NCBI GenBank assembly: GCA_035297145.1
Contig: DATGZN010000077.1
Span: forward strand, 209,139 to 273,138
DNA: 64,000 nt
Direction: 5' to 3'
Source of the DNA: QHXW01 sp035297145
Lineage (GTDB): Bacteria; Acidobacteriota; Terriglobia; Bryobacterales; Bryobacteraceae
A program made the translations under genes and the position numbers. The notes beneath the pieces were generated by a model. It was not told the origin of the DNA, did no database searches, and was given only the letters and a program-made list of their open reading frames with translations. Of this stretch, positions 43,954 through 51,296 are shown piece by piece (position 1 is the first letter of the stretch; each line of letters opens with the position of its first letter).

Positions 43954-45396
43954 TCACTTCTCCAGCCCCAACTCCACCAACACCTTCGGCTGCGCCTCTT
44001 CCATCGCCAGCATGTTGTGACATGCCCCGCAGTCCTGCGTCACCTTCGCCCCTCCTGCCGCCACGTGATTGTCATCATGACACCGGAAACATCCCGGAAA
44101 ATCCGTGTGCCCGATATTATTCGGATAAGTCCCCCAAGTCACATTCATGCCCGGAAATATATTCCGCTGATAAATCGCCAGCACTCCCTGCCCTGACCGT
44201 TCAATCTCACCGCGCTTCGCCGCATAAATATCCGGATATTTCTCCCGGTAGAACGCCGCGAACGCCGCCGGTATCTTGGCCTCCGCTTCCGCGCGCGACC
44301 CGTACGCCGCCTTCAGCAGCTCCACCGCCGTCTTCTTCGCAAATGGCAACGCGGCCGAAATTGACGCGTCCGCCAGCTTCAAATCCACCGCCGGCTCCGG
44401 CATCTGATACGCGTGCGTCGGCCGGTTGTGGCAGTCCACGCAATCCATTTCGCGCACCGGCAGGTTGCCCGGCATCGCGCCCTTGGCATCGCTCGCCACA
44501 TACGCCGTCGCTTTCCCCGCGGCATCCTGATACTCCACCCAAGGAATCGTCTGCCGCTTCTCATCGCTCGGCGCATAGCGGATCCGCACCCCCGGTCCCA
44601 TGTGCACCCCGTGAATCCCCACTCTGCCGTTCCCGCCGCCGATGTGCATCATGAGCACGGTTTTCGTTTCGGTGTTATGCTCGTCGTCCGCGAACTTCGA
44701 AATCACTTTCAACCGGTCGCCCCCATACTGCTGCGGCCAGTGGCAGGCTTCGCACGTCTCCCGTGCCGGACGCAGATCGTGCACCGGCGTCGGAATCGGC
44801 CGCGAATAAGTGTGAAAAGCGACGGCGAACACCTGCCGCACGCCAGATACCTTGCTGCGCACGAACCAACCCGCACCCGGCCCGATGTGACACTGCACGC
44901 ACTCCACTCGCGAGTGTGGCGAGTTCTGGTAAGCCGTGAACTCCGGCTGCATCACCGTGTGGCATGTCTGCCCGCAGAAGCTCACGCTGTCCATGTAGTT
45001 CACGGCACTGTATGAGAGCTGCCCCGCAATCACCACGTTGGCGAACGTCGTCACGCCGATGAAGGCCAGCAGCCGCCGCAACTCGCGATTCTCAAAGTCG
45101 AGCGGCGGAAAATTCGCCGGCATTCGTCCCGCACTCCGCTCGCGCCTCCGTTCCCAAAGCATCCCCACTGGAATAAGGACCAGCCCGCCCATGAAAACCG
45201 CGGGCAACGTCAGGTACATCAGAATGCCGAAATAGGGATTCGGCGCTTGCCCCCGCAACGTCGAAGGCAACAGCACTAGCCAGAAAACGGTGGCGGAGGT
45301 GACCACTACCACGCCAAGCAGGCTGATCCAGTTATTCGATAGATACACTACCGGCGACAGCCAGCCGCGCAAGGGCGAACCGGAACGCGTTGTCAT
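43954..45396 (-). CDS. NapC/NirT-type six-haem membrane cytochrome c
   Basis: This 480-residue protein likely oxidises quinol and feeds periplasmic cytochromes. The N-terminus has three hydrophobic segments (WISLLGVVVVTSATVFWLVL, LMYLTLPAVFMGGLVLIPVG and LLAFIGVTTFANVVIA). Six haem-attachment sites follow: CGQTCH, CVQCH, CEACH, CVDCH, CFRCH and CGACH. The first is the unusual CX3CH form. The gene overlaps the stop of the cytochrome b/c gene upstream by four bases. It is the last gene of a six-gene unit reading leftwards. Confidence 0.88.
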   Translation of the reverse strand: MTTRSGSPLRGWLSPVVYLSNNWISLLGVVVVTSATVFWLVLLPSTLRGQAPNPYFGILMYLTLPAVFMGGLVLIPVGMLWERRRERSAGRMPANFPPLDFENRELRRLLAFIGVTTFANVVIAGQLSYSAVNYMDSVSFCGQTCHTVMQPEFTAYQNSPHSRVECVQCHIGPGAGWFVRSKVSGVRQVFAVAFHTYSRPIPTPVHDLRPARETCEACHWPQQYGGDRLKVISKFADDEHNTETKTVLMMHIGGGNGRVGIHGVHMGPGVRIRYAPSDEKRQTIPWVEYQDAAGKATAYVASDAKGAMPGNLPVREMDCVDCHNRPTHAYQMPEPAVDLKLADASISAALPFAKKTAVELLKAAYGSRAEAEAKIPAAFAAFYREKYPDIYAAKRGEIERSGQGVLAIYQRNIFPGMNVTWGTYPNNIGHTDFPGCFRCHDDNHVAAGGAKVTQDCGACHNMLAMEEAQPKVLVELGLEK

Positions 45397-47072
45397 ATGT
45401 TCGAGATGGTTTCTTCAGGGGTTTCGGATGGCTCCGGCTCCGAGTGCCGGGGACGCGTGCTGAATCCAGTAACCGCCGCGCTGTCCAAAGGGTAAACATC
45501 CGGGTCGAAAATCACAGAATAGAAGTGCCACACCAGAATAGCAAGGGTCGCCAGCACGGCTTCGTAGAAGTGCACCGACGTCGCCACGTCGAGCACGATC
45601 TTCGGCATCCACGCCAGCGTGTAGTTGGTGGCCCACAGGATCACGCCGCTCAGGATCATCACCGCCGCGCCCCACACCACCGCCCAGTATTCCGCTTTCT
45701 CAACATAGGAGTGTTCCGAAGTCTCTGGCTTGTCATGGATGAGTCCCAGGTTGTAGCCGAACGTGAACACGCTCTCGGTGATGTCGCGCCGCACAGGCCA
45801 CAGCCCCCGCCAGTGGCGCCGCAGTTTGGCGCTCGTCAGCAGCGAAACGATGTGCATCACCGTCACCGCCATGAAAACCACCGCCGCCGTGCGATGCACC
45901 AGGCTCCGCACCGGCCTCGCGCCTTCCCAGAACAGCATCGGCCGCGCCCACCACTGTCCCGGATACTTCAACGCGAACCCCGACCACACCAGCGTCAGGA
46001 ACGAAAGCGCCAACAACACATGTTGCAGCCGCTCGAACGCGAACATACGGAACTGCGGCTGGCCATTCGCCCGGACGTTGCGATTCGCCGCGCGGCTCAG
46101 CCTCAGCGTGTACAGCTTGCGCGCCCAGTCGCCCGCGTTATGCAGCAACATCAGCCCGATTGTGACCGGAATTACCCAAAGGTAGAACCCGCGCACCCAC
46201 CCCACCATCGTCGGCTGCGTGCGCGCATCCGTCAGGTGAACCGGGCCGATCGCGAACCGCTTCCCCGCCCCCGGATGGCAACGGCCACACGTCGCGGCCA
46301 GGTTCCTCGGGTTGACCATCGAGCTCGGGTCCGAAGAAGGCAGAATTTTGTGGACCCCGTGGCAGCTCGCGCAATTGGCCACCGTCTGCGAGCCCGCTTG
46401 CGCCGCCATGCCGTGATACGAAGCGTCGAAGCTCACTAGGCGATCCGCCGGAAATCCGAATTCGCGCGCCAGCCGCACATCGCCGTGGCAGCTTCCGCAA
46501 GTGTCGCGGATGTTGCGCGCATTTACAGGAGACGCCGCGTTGCTCGGCGCCAGGATGGAATGCTCACCATGGCAATCGGTACACACCGGCGCCTGCGTGA
46601 TTCCTTTCGCGACGGCCTTGAAGTGCACGCTGCGCTTGTATTCGTCAGCGACGTCGGTGTGGCACATCCCGCAGGTCTCCGGCTCTGCCGCGCGAAACGC
46701 CTCCGATCGTGCGATCTTCACCTCATGCGCCACGCCATGGCAGGTGGTGCACTCCGGCGCCGCTTGGTTACCTTTCTTTAGTTCCTGTCCGTGGATGCTG
46801 CGGGCGTGCTCGGCGCCGATCTGCTCATGACAGCTGGCACACGCCGGCTTAGGAATGCCTTCCGGATGGGGATAATCTTCGTGCTTTACGTGGCAGGTCG
46901 TGCAGGGCAGCGAGGCGTGCGCGCCCTTGCCCATCTTCTGCCTGACATCGTGGCAGGCGGCACAGGCGGCACTTGGATCCTGCGCCAGGCAGGATAGCCC
47001 CGCTGCCCCAAAAGTGACGGCCACCCAAACAGCAAGCCGCACGCCCAGCCCGGCGCCGGCTCGCCTCACCAT
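45393..47072 (-). CDS. Nine-haem cytochrome c fused to a b-type membrane domain
   Basis: From ATG 47072 this is a 559-residue exported protein. After a signal peptide, nine CXXCH sites lie in about 240 residues: CAACH, CTTCH, CASCH, CTTCH, CGMCH, CTDCH, CGSCH, CASCH and CGRCH. The C-terminal 280 residues hold four or five helices with ligand histidines (HNAGDWARKLYTLRL, QHVLLALSFLTLVWSGFAL, HRTAAVVFMAVTVMHIV, SVHFYEAVLATLAILVWHF), as in di-haem b-type cytochromes. It could take electrons from quinol and pass them to the nine-haem arm. GTG 47087 is an alternative start. Confidence 0.88.
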   Translation of the reverse strand: MVRRAGAGLGVRLAVWVAVTFGAAGLSCLAQDPSAACAACHDVRQKMGKGAHASLPCTTCHVKHEDYPHPEGIPKPACASCHEQIGAEHARSIHGQELKKGNQAAPECTTCHGVAHEVKIARSEAFRAAEPETCGMCHTDVADEYKRSVHFKAVAKGITQAPVCTDCHGEHSILAPSNAASPVNARNIRDTCGSCHGDVRLAREFGFPADRLVSFDASYHGMAAQAGSQTVANCASCHGVHKILPSSDPSSMVNPRNLAATCGRCHPGAGKRFAIGPVHLTDARTQPTMVGWVRGFYLWVIPVTIGLMLLHNAGDWARKLYTLRLSRAANRNVRANGQPQFRMFAFERLQHVLLALSFLTLVWSGFALKYPGQWWARPMLFWEGARPVRSLVHRTAAVVFMAVTVMHIVSLLTSAKLRRHWRGLWPVRRDITESVFTFGYNLGLIHDKPETSEHSYVEKAEYWAVVWGAAVMILSGVILWATNYTLAWMPKIVLDVATSVHFYEAVLATLAILVWHFYSVIFDPDVYPLDSAAVTGFSTRPRHSEPEPSETPEETISNI

Positions 47073-47077
47073 GTCCG

Positions 47078-47368
47078 TCACTTCCACATTTGTTGCGAAC
47101 TTTGCACCCAGTACTGATAGAAATAGGCTGCGCCCAGCAACAAGCCATAGATTGCGCCGATCACAGTCAGTAGTTTACCCCACCGGTCGATCGCCTCTAT
47201 CCGGTGCGCCGTCATTGCTTGTTGAGTAATCTGCGACGCTTGCGCATCCGAAACGTGGAGCGTGTCATCTTCATGGCTCGTCAATCGACGGCGATATACC
47301 GCCAGAATCAGGACCGCGCACGCCAGCGCAATCCAGCTAGCTCCAAACGGCATCAAGTTGATGTTCAT
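47078..47368 (-). CDS. Small two-helix membrane protein in cytochrome operon
   Basis: The 96-residue protein has one hydrophobic segment near the N-terminus (WIALACAVLILAVY) and one near the C-terminus (LLTVIGAIYGLLLGAAYFY), with a polar middle. AGGGGGA precedes the start. It sits directly before the cytochrome b/c gene and may be a subunit or assembly factor of it. No family recognised. Confidence 0.65.
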   Translation of the reverse strand: MNINLMPFGASWIALACAVLILAVYRRRLTSHEDDTLHVSDAQASQITQQAMTAHRIEAIDRWGKLLTVIGAIYGLLLGAAYFYQYWVQSSQQMWK

Positions 47369-47378
47369 TGTTTTCCCC

Positions 47379-47768
47379 CTAATTTATAGTGAGTGGAATC
47401 ACCGCCTGGGCTTTCCCAAAGCCGGCGGGCCGTTCGAATTTCCGTCCCGTAGCCTCTTCGATGGCATCTACGATCAACAATAGATAGGCATCGAGCGCGC
47501 ATGCTACGTTTTCCCTGGTCTCGCAGGAGCCATCCGCTGCCTGTTCCTGGCACACCGTGCAGACCTGATCGCGGATCGCCTGGACATAATCCCGAATATC
47601 ATCGCTGTGTGTGCTTTGAACGGCGCGCGCCACTTGTGGAAACATACGGAAAAGCGCGCATCGGCCCGGTTCCTCAAGGCCGCACGTGCCGTCATTCTTC
47701 CGGTCGGAACAGACGTGACATACCTGGTCCCGGATGATGGTTTCCAGTTCCTCCAACGAGCGTTCCAT
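47379..47768 (-). CDS. Duplicated four-cysteine-repeat protein
   Basis: The 129 residues consist of two copies of one motif. Each copy reads IRDQVCxVC, then about six residues, DGxC, six residues, CAL and a helix. Copies start near residues 12 and 65. Four cysteines per repeat suggest a metal (Zn or Fe-S) site in each half. There is no signal peptide, so it is probably cytoplasmic. A strong AGGAGGGG precedes ATG 47768. Its place in the operon suggests a role in regulation or assembly of the cytochromes. Confidence 0.7.
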   Translation of the reverse strand: MERSLEELETIIRDQVCHVCSDRKNDGTCGLEEPGRCALFRMFPQVARAVQSTHSDDIRDYVQAIRDQVCTVCQEQAADGSCETRENVACALDAYLLLIVDAIEEATGRKFERPAGFGKAQAVIPLTIN

Positions 47769-47832
47769 TGTCCCCTCCTTCTGCCCGATGGTGCCCCGTG
47801 CACGCGGTTTTCCATCAGTAAGGTTAAGGGAA

Positions 47833-48234
47833 TCAACCGATTTTCGAACGCTTCAGCTCTACCCGGCGGGAAGTTGGGGTGATACTCGCAGGCTGGTCCG
47901 ACCCGTTGGGTGTTCTCACCCTTAATGCGGCCGCCATGACCGCTAGAGCCATGGTGCGCGGCGGGTCGCTGTCGAACACCACGCAGCGGATGCCAGCTTG
48001 CCAGGCGCGTTCCAGGCGCCTGGCTTCGTTGGGGGTGATCAGGACGACGCGATCCGGCCGATCAATCGGACTGGGCAGGCTGTCCAGAGTCTTCTCGTTG
48101 ACGACCATCACGCCTGGCTGCCTTGGGTCGGGTTTGTCAACCGCCGCCACAGAGCAGCTTTCGGTATGCGTCAACAAATCCGAAAGCTGAGCCCCGTAGG
48201 GTGCGTTTCCAACAGCCAGTTGAACGGTGTACAT
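47833..48234 (-). CDS. Receiver-like domain protein in cytochrome operon
   Basis: The 133-residue product resembles a CheY-like fold that lacks the normal phospho-acceptor pattern. PGVMVVNEKTLDSLPSPI stands where strand 3 and its aspartate belong, and RVVLITPNEARRLERAWQAG resembles strand 4 and helix 4. The last strand is IRCVVFDSDPPRTMALAV. A pseudo-receiver role is inferred from secondary structure only. GGGAGG precedes the ATG. Confidence 0.55.
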   Translation of the reverse strand: MYTVQLAVGNAPYGAQLSDLLTHTESCSVAAVDKPDPRQPGVMVVNEKTLDSLPSPIDRPDRVVLITPNEARRLERAWQAGIRCVVFDSDPPRTMALAVMAAALRVRTPNGSDQPASITPTSRRVELKRSKIG

Positions 48235-48257
48235 GCTACCTCCCCAAGGCGTCAGCC

Positions 48258-48464
48258 CTACTGCTTTGGCTGGTAGCCTTCGAGCGAGTGATCGTGTTCC
48301 TTGTAGTATTTGCCGGCGTCATTCAACTCTTTCGAGTTCGCCTTGACGTGGCAGTACATGCAAGCCTTCTTTTCCTTCTTCGTGTATTCGGGCTTGCCAT
48401 ACGAGATTGTGGAACCCACGAAGGCGCCCAATAACAAAACAAATGCGGGGATCGCGAACTTCAT
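48258..48464 (-). CDS. Small monohaem cytochrome c
   Basis: This 68-residue protein has a signal peptide (MKFAIPAFVLLLGAFVGSTI) and one haem site, ACMYCHVKANS. The remainder is short and lysine-rich, ending SLEGYQPKQ. A possible distal ligand is the histidine in KEHDHSLEG. It is the first gene of the leftward unit and could shuttle electrons in the periplasm between the membrane cytochromes and the outer-membrane conduit. Confidence 0.82.
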   Translation of the reverse strand: MKFAIPAFVLLLGAFVGSTISYGKPEYTKKEKKACMYCHVKANSKELNDAGKYYKEHDHSLEGYQPKQ

Positions 48465-48556
48465 CTGCTCTAAATTTCCTCTCTGCCCTCGTTCGAAGAT
48501 GCAATCTCGGGGCCATAATAGTCTGCCAGAAAACTCAGGCCCCGTCGCGTATGCCT

Positions 48557-48830
48557 CAGGGGCATAGTGCGCAGCCGATCCCCCATTTCACACCTCGGCA
48601 TCCCCAATTGGGTGGTCTGGCTATACGGGCGCAAATGATTTCCAAGCTCGATCCCGCCTGGCAGGCGAGCTCCCGTGCTCCAAGCGGTCTTCGATCAGCT
48701 TGCCGATGCAAGGCGACCACCAGCGTCAGTCAGGCGGCCGAAAAACTCTTGGGCATGAGGGCCGACGAGATGATCGGCAGGAACTGCAGGGTTTTTCGCA
48801 GACGGATTGCGGGGTCCACGCAAACGAGCT
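48557..48830 (+). pseudogene. Decayed copy of the sigma54-activator promoter and PAS region
   Basis: This stretch closely matches the DNA from about 51216 to 51510. Shared landmarks are GGGGCATAGTGCGCAG, TTTCACACCTCGGC, CCCCAATTGGGTGGTC, AAATG plus TTTCCAAGCTCGATCCCGC, and the coding stretch GCCGACGAGATGAT. The ATG at 48635 corresponds to the true start at 51297. About 40 bases are missing inside and the frame is broken, so no PAS domain remains. Bases 48830-49040 hold nothing recognised. Confidence 0.75.
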
Positions 48831-49044
48831 TGCGCCTGGAACTGGTGGTCGCGAAGCAGGCGCAGGTAGGTGAGGCGATCGCTCTCGGTTTCGAAGACCG
48901 GGCAGCGATCGCCGCCACGCTGGGTGATGTGATGGGGACGTCTTCGATCACGCAGCGCTGTCTCCGTGGCATAATTTGTGTGTCTGGAAAGCGATTGGAA
49001 ACAGGCCTACGGGGTTTGCAGAAAAATCACGCAGATCAGGCTGT

Positions 49045-49083
49045 CCCTAATGCCCCCGTCCCTAATGCCCCCCTAATGCCCCC
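49045..49083. repeat. Three copies of CCCTAATGCCCCC
   Basis: The 13-base unit occurs at 49045-49057, 49060-49072 and 49071-49083. It lies exactly where the truncated membrane-protein gene to the right loses its similarity, so it may mark a deletion or insertion junction. Confidence 0.6.
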
Positions 49084-49541
49084 CCGCAGGCGAATGATTC
49101 GACGCGAAGCGGGTGGATGGCCCAGAGCAGCGACCCGCCAGCGCTGCTCCATGTGCCCGCTCCGAGTTTCCGCAGTAGCAGAAACAGCAGGCCCGCTGCG
49201 ACGGCATGTAGGAGAGCGCTGGTGAGATGGTGCCCCGCGGGATGCAAGCCGAACAGCGAGACATCGGCCTCGTGGCTCAGCCACGCGACCGGGTGCCAGT
49301 AGAGCGCAGTGACGGAGCCGAATGCGAACGCAATACTGGCGGGCGTGAGACCGCTGACGACGGACGGATTCCCGAGGTATAGGACATCGTCAAGAGTGAC
49401 GAACACGTTGGTAGTGACCGGGAGGGTTGCCGACAGGACCAGGGCGGCGACGACGGCGGCTTGCAAGGTTGGGGTAAGGGCGGCGGTGCGCGGCTGCGGC
49501 GCGGCCGTGACGAGCCGCCGCGCGTGGCGCGGTTTCGCCAT
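49062..49541 (-). pseudogene. Truncated membrane protein of the TPR/GT-C type
   Basis: From ATG 49541 the frame encodes the first helices and luminal motif of a family that usually continues into a large membrane part with TPR repeats. Visible are FVTLDDVLYLGNPSVVSGLT, ALYWHPVAWLSHEADVSLFG, HPAGHHLTSALLHAVAAG and AIHPLRVESFA. Family members read on as WVAERKDVL; here the sequence turns into the CCCTAATGCCCCC repeat and a stop. About 150 of an expected 500 or more residues remain. Confidence 0.65.
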
Positions 49542-49546
49542 GGCCC

Positions 49547-50851
49547 TCACTTTTGGTAGAGCGCGATAGTTGCCTGAAGGCCTTTGCCGCGCTCGTAGAG
49601 TCCGACCTCGCCGGGGTGGGGCTCGGCCACGTAGTTCCGGCCGAACACGTCCAGCGCGGGAGTTTCGCTGATGATGACCTGCCCCGTGCTTATTTCTGCC
49701 GCTGCGGCTCTCTGGCCGACGGGCACAGCTTGCGGGTCCGGAGGACGGTAGACCATGTGTCCGCTCTCGACGTGGCCCTGCGAGCGCGCCAGCGGTCCGA
49801 AGGGGCGCACAATGATGTAGGCGGGGTCCGCCGCTCGAAACAAAGGGCCCGTAGGCAACTTGGGCCTTGCGATTTCCTTGCCCGCGGGAAAGGCTACGTA
49901 CCGGGCGGTCACCACCCCGTCCTTGGCCCAAAACAGGTCGGCGATCATAAGCCTATCCGGGGTGACGAACGTGAAATACTGTAGGCCGCGATCAGCAAAG
50001 TACTCCAGGGATGAACCAGTGCGGAGAAGCATCAGGTCTCCTCGGCGGTGCATGGCTTTTGCCGTTTGCAGGTCCCAGGCGATGACGAGGTCTTCGCCGC
50101 CGTTGATGAGCCCGAACGGCAGAGCCGGCGCTGCCAGAAAGAAGCGACCGTCCGGTGAGAAATCCACTCTTGCCTTGGAGGGGTCCATCAGCACCACCGC
50201 GCGTCCGCCTCCCCCCGTGTCGTCTGTTGTCCGATAGTCGATGGATGCCTTACCGTATTTCCTACGCTCCAGCACCGTCCTTCCCGTGCCGACATCCAGC
50301 AGCCGCAGCGTTCCCTCGGGATCGACGCATACCAGGTATCGCGCGTCTGGCGATAGCCGCTCTGTTCCGCAAGCCGTCACGGGGACATCCTGCAAGGCGA
50401 TGCGCGTGCGATCGGCAATGCTCCACCGCTCCACGTGCGAGACGGAGCTGATGAAAACAATCTGTCGCGAATCCGGCGTGAATTGCGCGTCCCTGACCTC
50501 ATGAGCGGGAATGCGAAACAGGATGGCGAGCGGCTGCGCGGTAAGAACTGTGATCTCAGTGTCATCTTGCGCGACGACATAATGGCCGTCGGGGCTGAAG
50601 TGAAGTTCGCGAATGGACGCCGGAGTGGCAGGCTGATTCTGGGCATGGCCTGATAGCAAGGAGAGCATTACCCAGCCAGCCGCAGCACCCAACAAAAGCA
50701 GCCGACGCCAGCGGCTCGCAGGCTTCCAGCACCCAAATAGCAGCGGCGGGCTCGGTGGCTCCGGTTTGCCTGCGAACAGCGGGGCGGGTAGGGGCGTCAA
50801 CGGAAGTCCGACCGGCACCGACAGCCACGCGGGTAGACAACGCAAACGCAA
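49547..50851 (-). CDS. Membrane-anchored WD40-like beta-propeller protein
   Basis: The 434-residue protein has a proline-rich start, one membrane anchor (LLLLGAAAGWVMLSLLSG near residue 52), and then a propeller. Blades show the pattern SxDGHYVVAQDDTEITVL, FTPDSRQIVFISS, LSPDARYLVCVDPEGTLRLL and FSPDGRFFLAA. The last 100 residues are less regular. It ends five bases before the truncated gene starts, so it probably headed the same operon. Function unknown. Confidence 0.75.
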   Translation of the reverse strand: MRLRCLPAWLSVPVGLPLTPLPAPLFAGKPEPPSPPLLFGCWKPASRWRRLLLLGAAAGWVMLSLLSGHAQNQPATPASIRELHFSPDGHYVVAQDDTEITVLTAQPLAILFRIPAHEVRDAQFTPDSRQIVFISSVSHVERWSIADRTRIALQDVPVTACGTERLSPDARYLVCVDPEGTLRLLDVGTGRTVLERRKYGKASIDYRTTDDTGGGGRAVVLMDPSKARVDFSPDGRFFLAAPALPFGLINGGEDLVIAWDLQTAKAMHRRGDLMLLRTGSSLEYFADRGLQYFTFVTPDRLMIADLFWAKDGVVTARYVAFPAGKEIARPKLPTGPLFRAADPAYIIVRPFGPLARSQGHVESGHMVYRPPDPQAVPVGQRAAAAEISTGQVIISETPALDVFGRNYVAEPHPGEVGLYERGKGLQATIALYQK

Positions 50852-50950
50852 AGTGACGTCAGTTTACAAAGTCTCCCTTTCGGATTCTATCCTCCAACGA
50901 GGGTATTTTGGCGGTCAAAACCCGTGTATGGGTAACGTCGATGATCGACT

Positions 50951-50989
50951 GAATGAAAATCGGTGCCAATGGAATGAAAATCGGGGCCA
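50951..50989 (+). repeat. Tandem 18-base repeat GAATGAAAATCGG(T/G)GCCA
   Basis: Two copies, 50951-50968 and 50972-50989, differ at one base. A related single copy, GAATTGAAAATCGGTGCC, lies at 51134-51151. They are in the 445-base gap between the propeller gene and the sigma54 activator, which otherwise has no gene. Confidence 0.55.
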
Positions 50990-51057
50990 GGAACGTGTGA
51001 AGAAATTGCCAAACATTTCCGCTAAGAAATGTGCTGGCGCCCGTACACTGAGAGAGT

Positions 51058-51155
51058 GACAGGCACCTCGATTCCTCTCCCTCGATTGGCCTCTGTTGAC
51101 CGCCGCCAGATGGTGCTGCGTACGGCGGACGTCGAATTGAAAATCGGTGCCTGTC
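51058..51155. repeat. Inverted-repeat-bounded 98-base element
   Basis: GACAGGCACC at 51058-51067 and its exact complement GGTGCCTGTC at 51146-51155 face each other, with CGATT and AATCG extensions next to them. The 80-base interior has no open frame. It resembles a small palindromic interspersed element or the leftovers of a mobile element. Confidence 0.45.
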
Positions 51156-51296
51156 GGAGAGTAACCGAAGTCAGGACCAACACGGAGCCTGCCGAGTTCA
51201 GCGTGCCCACCCCCCAAGGGGCATAGTGCGCAGTCGAGCCTCCATTTCACACCTCGGCGTCCCCAATTGGGTGGTCCTGCGCTATACTGGCAGCAA

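Noticed and set aside
48407..49225. 272-codon frame as an intact gene
   Set aside because: Only its middle resembles the activator's PAS region, with deletions and a lost frame; treated as a decayed copy.
49086..49931. Extended 289-codon reading of the truncated membrane protein
   Set aside because: The first 130 codons lie inside the propeller gene in another frame; the true start is ATG 49541.
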